A stretch of 64,000 bases of DNA from Thereva unica (Eukaryota; Arthropoda; Insecta; Diptera; Therevidae): positions 20,969,676-21,033,675 of the forward strand of contig OX465286.1 of the NCBI GenBank assembly GCA_949987705.1, in the 5' to 3' direction. Shown one piece after another: positions 11,331-22,672 of the stretch (its first letter is position 1; every line of letters starts with the position of its first letter). A program made the translations under genes and the position numbers. Under the pieces are notes generated by a model that saw only the letters and a list, made by a program, of their open reading frames with translations, ran no database searches and was not told the origin of the DNA.

Positions 11331-13420
11331 TATAACTTTGACAAATTATTCTTCAAGAATTTTTGAAGAGCGTTACTAGCCAGAAAGTGGCGTATGAAAT
11401 TAATCTTGTGACAGCCTGGAAGATTTCTGGAAGAGTTGTTGAAGATACTTATAAGATAGTTGTAAAAACAGATATAAGTACTAACGCCTATAATAGACTT
11501 AGCGAGATGTGTTATGAGAACTCGATCACTTATAATATCTTTAAGTAAGGATATTACACAACGCCTAAATTTCTCTTGGCCTTGGTTTACAAGATTATAT
11601 CAGAATTTATTTTTATAATATTCTTGGATAAGAGCATTTCAGGACACTTTTGAAGCATATGTTCAAGTTCAAATAAGATTGTGTGTGTATTGAAACTATC
11701 GTTATATTCATTTTCATTTAGGTATAAATAATTTGTACTTATAAAATTCTCTGAAAAAGTTTAAAAAAAGTTCAAGCAAATAAAATAATGTCTCCATTAT
11801 ATTCATTATTAATTAATTTCGACTTGAATTAAATCGATTGATAATGGGAATTTTGGTGCGAAAGAAATGGCATTGATAAAATATGGTATGATACCTCCAA
11901 AAAATACTTATCGCCCTCAAAATTTTGCGGATAAATCCACATGAAACAATGCGTAAGGAAAATAATTTTTTATTTACTCGTTAGAAAAACATAGGAATAT
12001 GTTAAAAACTTGTCCGTGGCAGATAATGTTTTAATAAAAGAATAAATTATTTAAAATCACAGAGTAGCGGATTAAAAAAAAACTTTATACTGGGTGATTT
12101 TTTTCTTTTTTCTAATTAATAGGAAAATATGGCGGAATTTTTTTGTTTTGGTTAAAGTCTTTTTTACAAGTCTATTTCACGAACTCATTCTTAATTGTAA
12201 CCCTTACCAGCCGACTAAAATAGCATATTCTTATTAAATTCTATGTCAAGGCTATTATAGAAAGAACTACTTCGCTTTTACCTAAATTCAACTTTTTTTA
12301 AGAATTTGCTCTTGTATTGTTCTTAGGTAAGGTTATTACTAGAGTAGTATCAAGATTAACCATATAGAGTTCTTAAATGAAGCTATTATACGCGTTTAAG
12401 TGAAATGTATTCTTGGCTAAAGTTTCTTAAGGAGCATTATAGGAATTGATCAAGTTTACTCTTAATAAATATTATTATAAGAGTTCTATAAAGACAGTTG
12501 ATAAAGAGTTCCTAAGTGAAACTATTACAAGTGTATGATTCAAATGTTCTCCGGCATAAAGCTTCTACAAGAGGGTTATTGGAACCTACAGTTTTGACAG
12601 TTGAGAATGCAATTTCAACGGGCACTAGCTGCTGAACCGTTACGACCAGCTCTCCACTCACCCCCGATCTTCCGATTTGTACCTGTGAGGCACCATTTGT
12701 TCCTCACGTCATTGCTTAAAGGAAAACTAGCGGCAAATTCCACTTTTCATATCATCAAGTATATGACTGTACACTTCGTTTTTCAAAATGGGATAATGCT
12801 TAGTCCAATAATTTGTTTACATCAGTTAATTTTTGGGCTATTTGTAGATACTAATGGTCGATTTCCTTTACGTAAATGATTGGACTTCGTCAAACTGTCA
12901 TAATGTTTTTAAAATAATGTCGTACAAAATGCTTCTCTATAATACCTTTAAATAAAACTTAATATTTATAACTCTCTTATTAAAACTTCATATAAAATTA
13001 CATGCTTATAGAGTTTTTAGATAAAGTAGTTATTAGACTTTAGTTTTATAATGTTCTAATAAGATCATGCGCACAGATTCCAGCCATTTGTTCTTAAAAA
13101 ATTCTTAAGCACAACTCTTTAAAAAATCCTTTCTTATAATGTACTTACACAAAACTATGTCAAGACTGTAACCAGAATAAGATCTCTTCTGCAAAAACAA
13201 ACTTACTGTTAAGGGTTTTAAATAAGGCTGCACTCTTCGCGAAAGACTTTATAGCTCAAATAAAACCCAATTCTTGAGACAGTCAGACCTAAATACGAAA
13301 TCAGAAATAACTTTTGGTAAAAGTCTTAATAAACAATTTATAAGAAACGCCTCTTTGTGAAAAATCTAATAAGAGCTTTATAAGCCCAATTTCAATTTTT
13401 CCAAGAGTCTGCTCTTACAA
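11330..13420. repeat. Degenerate short-period repeat region
   Basis: Variants of a motif near TTCTTAAGTGAAACTATTA recur at irregular 40-80 base spacing, for example at 12320-12345, 12370-12392, 12428-12445, 12505-12530, 12560-12580 and again at 12960-13400. Copies are too diverged to give one consensus by eye. The densest part is 12210-12580. Confidence 0.45.
12615..12690 (-). mobile_element. Possible diverged FB-1 arm piece
   Basis: The series GGGCACTAGCTGCTGAACCG, TTACGA, then ACTCACCCCCGAT resembles the FB-1 right arm (GCCCTAGCGGCTAAACCG, TTACGA, CCCACCCATACGAT). Short and diverged. Confidence 0.4.
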
Positions 13421-13424
13421 ATTG

Positions 13425-16400
13425 TTAGTTGGGACGGGGACTGTCAGTTGCTGGAGATGAATCTATAGACCCAGAATCCATCTGCAGTGTAGATTCGGTC
13501 AGTGCGATCGGATATTCCTTTGCCAAAACCATTACTCGAGGCTTGGAAAAAGCTTAACAAGCCTGGGTTTGTCAAACTCTCCAAACGCCTGAGTAAATGC
13601 TTTTACGAAGCGCATAAAGCCTATCCAAAGATATGGCCATGGAAAAGCTTTGATAAAGCACACTTGCCAGATGGAAAGCAGAGTTAAGCTTGGCCTCATC
13701 TCGACTGACATGGTCAACCGCCCACTGGCGCCTGAGCAATTGGCACAGTTGCAGGAGGCGATCATTGATGTCGCTATTGACAAACTAGGCGGTGAAGGCA
13801 AGCCCTCTTTCGAGGGGAGCTTCCAAAGAAGAAGCTGGCCGCTGTTGGTCTACTCAAACCCTGACACAGCAGAATGGGTGAGGAATAACGTTAGTTAGTT
13901 CGTTAGTTTCAAGAGCGCTCTTGATATCACTCTAGGGGTAGACGGTAATTTCCCTCACAGTAACGTCATACGAGGCTAATTCCCTCAGCGAGTGCTACTT
14001 TTACCAACAAGACAATGCTGCTCGGCTCCCACCGACAAGTGGTCTAGAGCAGGTTAGTGATAACACTCTTCACTTGGTCGTGGCAGAGGACACCGCTTCC
14101 ATGGCTAAGTTGATTAGTTTTAAAAGGAAAATTGCCTATCTTTTCTCCCACTGAGGCTGATTCTTAAGGATAAGGATCCTCCAACGAAGCAGCCACAAAG
14201 GCAGGGAACGTCGTGTGACGCGCAGACCATAGGCCTCCCAATGTTTCTGGTGTTACCGAAAACTGCAGTAATGCCGTCACCTTATGCATAGGGCCATCTG
14301 ACGACGGAGCTGCGCTCGAACCGACTCCTAGGCCATCCTGGCGGTACTCCAGATTCGGCCCCCGCAAATGTAATAGCCGCCAGGGAGCCTGGGGCAGAGC
14401 TTATAACGGACATGCATCTTACGCTTGCTTTATTCATTGACCCGACGGCAAAGCCTGAGGACTTACGGCTGGCTCAAGACACTTAGTATATGACCTTAGT
14501 ATAGTATGTTAGCAGAATCGTGTCCTTTCTAGAGATCTAATAGAAATCTCGCTAGGGATTCCCAGCTCCAACGAGTTCCAGCAAATCATCCTTCCGTCCA
14601 CCTACTTTCCGGGGAAGTAGCAATAGTCCCACCCATAGAAGTTTTAACAACTGGTAGAGTTCTGTCGTAAGACAAACCGGCAATTCGTCATTGCAAAATG
14701 CTCACCACTCCATTTAGGGGAGTACCGAAGTAAACGAAAGGAGTGAGTGTCTCCTAGAATTTCTTGATATGAACAAAAAAGATAATGCAAATAGGGGAAG
14801 CAAACCTAAGTTTGTCACTGCTGGAAGAAAGGAGTTACTGGACCTGGCAAGCTTCTCTCCAAGAGGATTGAAAACTGGCATGTTCTGCACGAGGCCTCTC
14901 TGTCGGACTATCTGCATATTAGGTTCGACATTGTGGGCCTGCGAAATATCTGCGCCTCTTCTCTGGTTCCTAAAAAACCGACTGGTCTAAGTTTCAGGGG
15001 CTTGTGGCCTCGAAATCAGACCTGCTTGCCGCTTCTAACAGCATAGTGTGTGAACTGGAGAAGGCGGCCACGCAGCTTACTGATGTGCTGTTCTCCTACC
15101 AGAGAGCAACACTCTTTCTTCCTTTCAGTCGCCGCATTAAGTACCCTAGTGGAAGGATAGATTAGCTGCAAGGCGTAGGAATGTTAGGAGATTGTGCAGT
15201 AGGGCAAAACATGCTGGGCATTGGGATGAATATAGGTTCACCCTAACAGTCTACAACGGAGAGTTAAGACTTTCTAAAAGGATTGCTGGAGGGTTGCCTG
15301 CAGTCTCTACCAGAGGCGACTAGCCTCCAAAATCTACTCCTTCAATGGAGCGCGCCTTCTCTAAAAGGAGGATGACCCTCACACCTCTAACCATGAAGAA
15401 ACTTTGAGGTGCCTGCTTTGCAAGTACTTTCCAGCGTCAGTCCTCCAGACGGCTTATTCATTGGATGGTGTTCTGGGAACATATTCGATCGTGACAAAGT
15501 CAAATGCGCAGTGGCCTCTTTTCAGCCCCATGGGGATGGCATTTTTACTGCACTCCTTCAGAAGTTCCTCGACCTGATTCGCGAAAACCTGGTCTGTCTC
15601 TTTAAAGTCAGCTTCAAATAAGGATACATTCCAACCATCATAGTGTAAAGGCTATTAAGGACTGCCCTCAAGGTGGAGTTTTTTCCTCGGTACTGTGGCC
15701 ACTAGTTGTGGATGAACCTTTGGCCGAAATATCCGAATCTGGTTTCGATGTCAACGTCTTTGCAGATGATTTTGCCATAATCGTCTCTACCTTTCTCCAA
15801 ACGCTACGAAGTGGGCCTAGGTTCTATTTGCATTCAGGGCACCACAGTTGAGTAGTGGACTCAGTTAAATATCGGGTAGTAAAGAAGAGACTGAACTCAG
15901 CTCAGCTCAGCTCAGCTGGACTACGTCATCAGTTAAACCACTAGGGACATATGGGCCTTCAAAAGGCTTTTGGGTAAAGCATGGGGTCTTACACCACAAA
16001 TGATGTACTCGATGAACAATACGATCGTTAAACCTGCGACGGTCAATTACGCCGCTATAGTCTGGTGGCCGAGGACTACAGAGGCTACGACGATCTTTAA
16101 CGCAGAAAACTGCAACGGCTTGCTTGCCTCACCATTATCGGAGCTAAGCGAACCTGTCCCACAACCACAATGGAGGCAATCACCGGATTGGCGCTATTGC
16201 ATATCTTTATCTGGAAATCCGCCGCCATAAGTGTCTTGAGAGTCCAGATATCATCCTACTGGCCATATATCGCCAAAGGACATGCCATATATACCCTTAA
16301 CAATATCCTAAATATTTTTATTTGAAACTTATCCGACCATATTTTTTTATGTGGAAGTCTAAGCTGAGGTGTCACTCTTTGTTCTACCAGTGCGTCATAT

Positions 16401-17195
16401 GTCTGATAGTAAGCCTAGTTCGAAGGATAGAAAAAGGTTATAATTGTTAAGGGAAGTCTGGGGGTGCATGAGAAGATAGCGACGAACCTTGCGTTTGAAC
16501 TCCTGAATGTTGTCAGGTCGGAAATCCTGACTGTGGTAGGTTGTCCTACAGAGGAATTCTTTTAGTAGTGAAAGAATTGCAAGACTGGTGGTAGTGAGCA
16601 ACGGTTCCAAGGGTGATTATACCGGGTCGTTTGGAGTGGGAGAAACTTATCCTTCCTGGGGTTGTAAAAAAGCTTCACTTGTTTACTGACGGGTCAAAGA
16701 AGGAACATAGTACAGGGGCTGGTGTCGCAGGAACCAAATCCAAGGTCTCGATTGCAAGGGGTAAGTGGCCTTCTGTTTTTCAGGCAGAACTACATGCAAT
16801 TGAGACCTGCGCTAGATTCTAACTAGAGAAAGGTTCGAAATGCGCCAACCTTAAAATCTTTTCTGGCAACCAAGTATCATCGCTTTAAATAGAGCGGACC
16901 TAAGGCTGTTGGTGGGATATCTGACTGGCCATGACCGGCTGCGGTGGCATCTCCACAACCTAGGACTGTCTTAAGAGACAGAATGCCGAATCTGCATGGA
17001 AGGCGACGAGACTTCCACATATATTCTCTGTGAGGCCCGTTCAAGACCGGTATTTTTCAAGTAGAGACCTTCTCATTTTCGTCCGGAAGGCTGACAGTCT
17101 TTTCCGTTCGTGGGGTGCGTGCACAAAGGCATAACGTGGCCAGCAGTATTCATTATATGGGCTGCACCTCACTCCTTAATAATAATAATAAAAAC
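13425..17195 (+). pseudogene. LOA-type non-LTR retrotransposon, degenerate, split by a CR1 end
   Basis: ORF1 remnants: NKPGFVKLSKRLSK (13553-13595) and a DUF4780-like block, GLISTDMVNRPLAPEQLAQL to TAEWVRNNVS (13690-13900). ORF2 remnants: PQGGVLSSVLWPLVVDEPLA (about 15665-15725) with FDVNVFADDFAIIVS, so an FADD catalytic box; the thumb LTPQMMYSMNNTIVKPA and YAAIVWWPRT (15985-16080). After an interrupting CR1 end, an RNase H domain begins with LHLFTDGSKKEHSTGAGV and FQAELHAIETCARF (16660-16820), then YLTGHDRLRWHLHNLGL-like and CRICMEGDETSTHILCE (16915-17040). The copy ends in (TAA)n at about 17180-17194, typical of I/LOA group tails. Many stops; inactive. Confidence 0.85.
16322..16612 (-). mobile_element. 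CR1/Jockey-like 3' end inserted in the LOA element
   Basis: Minus-strand tail of a CR1-like ORF (FLCRTTYHSQDFRPDNIQEF, then KRKVRRYLLMHPQ) and the 3' untranslated end shared with the copy at 29160-29820 (TACCAGTGCGTCATATG and GGTGTCACTCTTTG). It lies between the LOA RT thumb and RNase H regions and interrupts them; the host frame resumes immediately after. 5'-truncated. Confidence 0.8.
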
Positions 17196-17199
17196 CATT

Positions 17200-18040
17200 C
17201 AGTAGGAGTTAGTAAATCTTGTTTTTAGATGGTCTGGCCAACTCACACTCAGATCCACTTCTTTTGATGATATATACATATAGTTTCCCTTCATTAGCCT
17301 CATTAGCCAACGTAATAATTCTTCTATCTAATTTAATTTGTAATAATGAATTGGTAGTTGATGTCCAACAAATTGTCTTATCCTAGAAGAGTATAATTAT
17401 CAATAACAGATCAATTACATAAAACATAATTAATAACTAAAACAAACCTAAACGAATAATTAAATCGCAAGTTATTCTTTATATGAAGGTGCTCATTGTT
17501 TTTTATTGACAGGTTAATAAAGTAGCAACCATGTGATCTCCATGGCAACTACTTTCCATATAAATATATATAATGTAAGCAGTTTTTAAAATTCACACCA
17601 TTACCCCTTCCCAAACCCACCCACCTTGGCCAACCCTAAAAACCGACCCCCTGCTTTCTTTTATCAATTTATCAATCAACTTTGCTTTTTACAGTCCCTC
17701 TTAAGCTTCGTAAGCTATTTAAGGTAATAAAAGCTCTGTGGCATATACGTAATGTTTACATCAAAATATTGAAGAAAATTTAAAATCAATTTATTTACGT
17801 TTATCTTCACATTTTCTACATCATCACATATATATAATAAACAAAACAAAAACCCAAAGAATTCTGGGTTGTTTTACGATGTCCTAACAAAACGCCCATG
17901 TCCATCTTTTCTTTCTGTAATCTTGTGATTGTAAAAAAAATCATTTTTCTACGGTCAGTGATACCCAAACCAATCGGCAATAAAAAATAAATTCAAAAAA
18001 GCTTTCATATCATAAAATTCCAAGAGAAAAAACGAACAGT
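17200..18040. other. No recognised feature
   Basis: AT-rich sequence with no open frame or repeat family I can assign. Confidence 0.5.
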
Positions 18041-18049
18041 GTTCTTTAA

Positions 18050-18222
18050 CTGGGGTGGTTGAGAAAACTCTTCTCTAGGTTTTTTTTTTCATATATGTAC
18101 ATACATAAAAGCTTCCAGCATAGTATGCACTGCTTTCTGTTTTCAGTGAATTTCTTAACGAGAATAACGCCAATTCGGTATTTATCATTTTTTTGGTGGC
18201 AGCGGCCTTTGGATTTTTTAAT
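18050..18222 (+). repeat. LTR 3' end plus tRNA-Leu-type primer binding site remnant
   Basis: The segment GCCAATTCGGTATTTATC, a T run, then TGGTGGCAGCGG (18194-18205) matches, in the opposite strand, the segment at 31806-31860. TGGTGGCAGCGG is the first part of a primer binding site complementary to the 3' end of tRNA-Leu. Here it would close a degenerate LTR. Only the junction is convincing; the LTR start is not defined. Confidence 0.5.
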
Positions 18223-18259
18223 ATATGTATGTTTATGTATAACATAGCTGTCATATAAC

Positions 18260-18262
<3 letters not shown>

Positions 18263-18315
<53 letters not shown>
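18263..18315. repeat. (TA)n microsatellite
   Basis: About 53 bases of TA repeats directly abutting the CAGGGTG terminus of an FB-1 element. Confidence 0.95.
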
Positions 18316-18318
<3 letters not shown>

Positions 18319-19266
18319 GGTGTCCCACATAAACTTACAAAGCAGCCGGCTGTGGATAGGTCTTGGATAGACGAACAAAAAATCGTATGAGTGGGGGGGG
18401 GAAATCGTAACGGTTTAGCCGCTAGGGCGTTTTGAAGTTTTTTTGCTAAAGTTTTACATATCACCCTGTATTTTTGTAACCGTTTAACCTATTTTCATGG
18501 TTATGGTACCAGTGCACGCAGAATTCCTCCACCTATCTACAATGGTAAAAACAATGGTCCTATCTTACCAACTTTTGGAGTTATGAATCGCCAAAGTCAA
18601 AATTTTGTTATTTTTTCACTAAAATTTCAACTAAAACCACCTTTTTCTCCAAAAAATACGTGATAAACCAATATTTTTTTTTTAAATTGGAAAGCTTGGA
18701 CAATTTCCTATGAATAATGTATAATAACAAAAAATCGTATGAGTGGGGGGGGGGAAATCGTAACGGTTTAGCCGCTAGGGCGTTTTGAAGTTTTTTTGCT
18801 AAAGTTTTACATATCACCCTGTATTTTTGTAACCGTTTAACCTATTTTCATGGTTATGGTACCAGTGCACGCAGAATTCCTCCACCTATCTACAATGGTA
18901 AAAACAATGGTCCTATCTTACCAACTTTTGGAGTTATGAATCGCCAAAGTCAAAATTTTGTTATTTTTTCACTAAAATTTCAACTAAAACCACCTTTTTC
19001 TCCAAAAAATACGTGATAAACCAATATTTTTTTTTTTAAATTGGAAAGCTTGGACAATTTCCTATGAATAATGTATAATAACTTTTACGCTGTTACAAAA
19101 ATATAAAAATATGTAAAATGTAAATGATATGTAAAACTCTAACAAAAAAACTTCAAAACGCCCTAGCGGCTAAACCGTTACGATTTCCCCCCCCCACCCA
19201 TACGATTTTTTGTTTGTCTATCCAAGACCTATCCACAGCCGGCCGCTTTGTAAGTTTATGTGGGAC

Positions 19267-19271
<5 letters not shown>
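18316..19271. mobile_element. FB-1 foldback element with internal 353-bp tandem duplication
   Basis: Starts CAGGGTGTCCCACATAAAC and ends with the inverse GTTTATGTGGGACACCCT, both ends abutting (TA)n. Left arm 18316-18726; the segment 18374-18726 is repeated at 18727 to about 19080 almost without change. A partial right arm occupies about 19097-19271. No protein is encoded, so it would be non-autonomous. Long inverted arms make it a foldback/MITE-like element; the TA flanks suggest a TA target. Confidence 0.85.

Positions 19272-19350
<79 letters not shown>
19272..19350. repeat. (TA)n microsatellite
   Basis: 79 bases of TA repeat between the FB-1 end and the terminal CAGTGG of the Tc1-like element. 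Confidence 0.97.
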
Positions 19351-19353
<3 letters not shown>

Positions 19354-19391
19354 TGGCTCAAACGAATAATGGGACAACGATGTTGTCCATG

Positions 19392-22300
19392 GAACTCTTC
19401 TTCGTGCTCCTTTAATCCCTCATGGGACATAGAGCGGAAACAGTTGCCCTCCAGCGGACTCTGTTTTGCGCGACAGCTCTCAGCTCTGACCAGGATCTCC
19501 CAGTTGTTGCGGCCTCTGCTAGTAGGGTCCTCCTCCACGTTGTTCTAGGTCTTCCAACTCGACGGGATCCTTGCGGGTTCCAGTCAAGGGCCTGTTTGGC
19601 TAGGTTTTCGTTATCGCGTCGCAAGGTGTGGCCAACCCAATTCCATTTCCTTCGCCTGATTTGGTCGTCTATCCTTTCTTGGCCGGCACGGCGCCATAGC
19701 TCTTCATTTGAAATTCTATCTGGCCAGCGGATTTTTAGGATACGACGCAGGCATCTGTTGATGAAGACTTGTAGGCGCCCTGTGATGAATTGGGTGACTT
19801 TCCATGTTTCGCAACCGTACAAAAGAACTGCCTTAACGTTGGAGTTGAACAGCCGCAATTTGGTGTTAGTTGAGATCTCCGTTGATCTCCATATGCGGAA
19901 CAGGCATGCATATGCGCCTCGTGCTTTATTTATTCTGGAACTGACGTCTTCTTCTGTACCGCCATTTTCGGTAATAATGCTACCGAGGTAGCAGAATTTA
20001 TCTACCAGTTCCACGTCACGGTTATTCAGCGCAGTTCGTTCAAGTGTGTTTGCATTTATCCGCATTTCTTTGGTTTTGTTCGGATTCAGCCTTAAGCCTG
20101 CTAGACTACTTTCTGTTGCCAAATTGTTTAACATGTTTTTTAGCTCCTGATGTCTGTGGGCCAGCAAACAGATATCATCCGCGTAGTCGAGGTCCTTAAG
20201 GCGGTCTAGCAAACCCCATTGTATGCCGCCTGTTCTATTATCTAGAGCGTCGACAAGGATGTCATTTATTACTATAAGAAATAGTAATGGCGAAAGTAGA
20301 CATCCTTGTCGTACTCCTGAATTCACCTCGAAGCTGTCGGATAATTTTCCATTATGGAGAACTCTGCATTTGGAATTGTTGTAAAGGGCTTTTATCAATT
20401 CTATTATTTTATCAGGCAGTCCACGTCGCCGTAATGCCTGCCATATAAAGCTCCTATTAACCGAGTCGAACGCTTTCTCATAATCTACGAAAGCTAGGTA
20501 AAGGGGGGATCGGAATTCAGTAGACTGCTCCACTATGATTCTCAAGGTGTTAATATGGTCTATACATGAGCGGCCCTTCCTGAATCCGGCCTGCTGCCTC
20601 CTAAGCGTTCGGTCTACTGCCTCTCTTATCCTTGATAATATAACGTGGGACAAGATTTTACCCACAGTAGATAATAGACAGATGCCTCTCCAGTTGTCGC
20701 ATATTGTTAGGTCCCCCTTTTTGGGTATTTTGACTATGATACCTTCCGTCCAATCCTCCGGAAAGGTACAGGTGTTCCATGCTATTTCCAGGATTGGCTG
20801 AAGCGCATCTGCTATGAGGCTTGAATCGGCTTTCAACAATTCTGCCGGGATGCCATCTTTTCCAGCTGCTTTACCATTGGCCATCGCATGAATTGCGGTT
20901 ACTATTTCCGTCTTGGATGGGGCCCGGGTGTTGATTCTTATCGGCTGTGCATTGTTGCTGTTTTCCTGAGGTTCCTGTGCAAGTGAACCATTCAGGGCGG
21001 CGAAGAAGTAATCTCTCCATCTTTGGAGTTGCTCCTCGTCGCTGCACAGCAGCCTCCCATCCGCACTCTTTACGGCATGCTTTTTAGTAGAGTGCTTTCC
21101 CGAGAGCTGTTTAGTAATTTGGTACAGCACTTTACTGTTGCCTGTGTTTGCCGCGTTTTCCGCTTTTTCTGCGAGCTCATTTATCTGCTGCCTTTTATCA
21201 CGCCGCACACTTCTCTTTACTTCCCGGTGTAATTGGGAATATTCCCGTTCAAGTTGGTGACGTCTTTCCGGGTCGCTTGTAGAGTTTACGTTATTTTTGA
21301 GGGCCCTCCTGCGTTCTATTTTTTGCCAGGTAGTGTCCGAGATCCAATGTTGCATGTTTCTCTGGACATAACCGACGCTCGTTTCCGCAGCCGTCAATAT
21401 AGCGCCCTTTGTTCTACTCCACAGCTCTTCAATATTTGTGTCGTCAGAAACGGTTTGCTGGTTTAATATTTGCTGCAGGTTTCCAGCAAATTCTCGCTTT
21501 TTAGCGGTCTCCTGCAGAAGGTCAACGTTAAACCGTCTACGGTTTATAACATCGCGTTGAACGTTTCTGATTGCAGCGATTCTAAGGCGAATAGTTGCTA
21601 CTACCAAATGGTGGTCGCTTCCAGTGTCCGCTCCCCTGAAGCTCCTGACATCCTCCAGAATGGTTCTCCATCTGCGGCTGACGGCCACGTGATCTATCTG
21701 ATTTCTCGTTCTACCATCGGGTGATACCCAGGTCTCTTTGTGTATCTTCTTGTGGCAAAAGTAAGTTCCACCTACCATTAGTTGATGGGAACTACAAAAG
21801 TCAACGAAAAGCTCACCATTGTTATTGGTAACTTGGCTTAGGCCTTGTTTTCCAATTGTTTGTTCAAGACCGGTGTTGTCGCGGCCGATTTGTGCGTTTA
21901 AGTCACCCATTAATACAATGATGTCTCCCCTTGGAATAGAGCGAAAAACCTCATTCAGTCGCATATAGAACTCGTCTTTGATGTCATCTTTTGCGTCTTC
22001 AGTTGGAGCATAGCATTGGACTACCGTAGTACTTCTTAGCCTGGTACGCAGGCGCACGGTAATAATCCTCTCAGAAACTGGTGACCAGCTAATGAGGCTG
22101 GACCTGGCTTCTTTGGTGAGTATTACGCCAACGCCACTCCTACGGCTTTCAGTTTCATTTCTCCCAGAATATAAGAAGGACTCACCATTTGGGCAGATAT
22201 GTTCCCCCGCATCGGGCCATCTGGTCTCGCTAAGTCCCATGATCTTGATTTTATATCGATTCATCTCGTTGAGGACTTCATCCAGCCGTCCCTCAGCAAG

Positions 22301-22672
22301 CATTGTTCTCACATTCCATGATCCGATTCGTGTCCTTGTTCGAAAAGCAAAGGTCGTCGTCGTGTTGTCCATCCGGTTCCGAGGCATTGTTTGCCGATTC
22401 GTAGCAATGGTGTTTTTTTATGGGAGCGGGTTGCTAACCCTCAGCCCAACCGACTTAAAACTCTGTTTTGTGGCGCAGAGAGCTCGCCATTCGCCCGTCT
22501 CCCGTTAGCTCCTTCCAAAGAAGTACCCCAGGGGGCACCGCGGGGAGGTGGGATTAGGACTTGCTAACAGGTCTGCTAGGTGTTTGTATGCAGTGGATCT
22601 TCTCGGATTTTTACAGTAGTGACAAATCGGGTGTCACCACCTTCCAAGGTCTTTGTTAGCCGTTCGCCCCCC
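19392..22672 (-). mobile_element. Full-length RTE-clade non-LTR retrotransposon
   Basis: A complete-looking unit of about 3.28 kb: roughly 285 bases of 5' sequence (22388-22672), one long ORF, and a very short 3' tail after the stop, as is usual for RTE elements. Two partial copies of the same family lie at 3838-4011 and 32586-34327. The flanking Tc1-A inverted repeat resumes on either side with about 13 bases missing relative to the other end, so insertion seems to have deleted some target rather than leaving a clear duplication. Confidence 0.88.
19412..22387 (-). CDS. RTE endonuclease-reverse transcriptase polyprotein, intact 991 aa
   Basis: A single uninterrupted ORF. Residues 20-265 form an apurinic-like endonuclease: GSWNVRTM (22-29), LSETRW (52-57), MGDLNAQIG (160-168), QIDHVAVSRRW (230-240) and GSDHHLV (256-262) supply the expected Asn, Glu, Asp and His residues. 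A basic linker follows. The reverse transcriptase runs from about 490 to 800: KIPKKGDLTICDNWRGICLL, QAGFRKGRSCIDHI (599-612), FVDYEKAFDSV (633-643), GVRQGCLLSPLLF (691-703) and the catalytic YADD (735-738). The C-terminal region has LLYGCETWKVTQ, LRRILKIRWPDRIS and WNWVGHTLRRD, typical of the SR2/RTE-like group. No RNase H, as expected for RTE. The start at 22387 is the first Met and fits family N-termini. All catalytic motifs are present, so the copy could be competent; activity is not shown by sequence. Confidence 0.93.
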   Translation of the reverse strand: MPRNRMDNTTTTFAFRTRTRIGSWNVRTMLAEGRLDEVLNEMNRYKIKIMGLSETRWPDAGEHICPNGESFLYSGRNETESRRSGVGVILTKEARSSLISWSPVSERIITVRLRTRLRSTTVVQCYAPTEDAKDDIKDEFYMRLNEVFRSIPRGDIIVLMGDLNAQIGRDNTGLEQTIGKQGLSQVTNNNGELFVDFCSSHQLMVGGTYFCHKKIHKETWVSPDGRTRNQIDHVAVSRRWRTILEDVRSFRGADTGSDHHLVVATIRLRIAAIRNVQRDVINRRRFNVDLLQETAKKREFAGNLQQILNQQTVSDDTNIEELWSRTKGAILTAAETSVGYVQRNMQHWISDTTWQKIERRRALKNNVNSTSDPERRHQLEREYSQLHREVKRSVRRDKRQQINELAEKAENAANTGNSKVLYQITKQLSGKHSTKKHAVKSADGRLLCSDEEQLQRWRDYFFAALNGSLAQEPQENSNNAQPIRINTRAPSKTEIVTAIHAMANGKAAGKDGIPAELLKADSSLIADALQPILEIAWNTCTFPEDWTEGIIVKIPKKGDLTICDNWRGICLLSTVGKILSHVILSRIREAVDRTLRRQQAGFRKGRSCIDHINTLRIIVEQSTEFRSPLYLAFVDYEKAFDSVNRSFIWQALRRRGLPDKIIELIKALYNNSKCRVLHNGKLSDSFEVNSGVRQGCLLSPLLFLIVINDILVDALDNRTGGIQWGLLDRLKDLDYADDICLLAHRHQELKNMLNNLATESSLAGLRLNPNKTKEMRINANTLERTALNNRDVELVDKFCYLGSIITENGGTEEDVSSRINKARGAYACLFRIWRSTEISTNTKLRLFNSNVKAVLLYGCETWKVTQFITGRLQVFINRCLRRILKIRWPDRISNEELWRRAGQERIDDQIRRRKWNWVGHTLRRDNENLAKQALDWNPQGSRRVGRPRTTWRRTLLAEAATTGRSWSELRAVAQNRVRWRATVSALCPMRD

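Noticed and set aside
19422..19991. 189-aa plus-strand open frame
   Set aside because: Antisense shadow of the RTE polyprotein.
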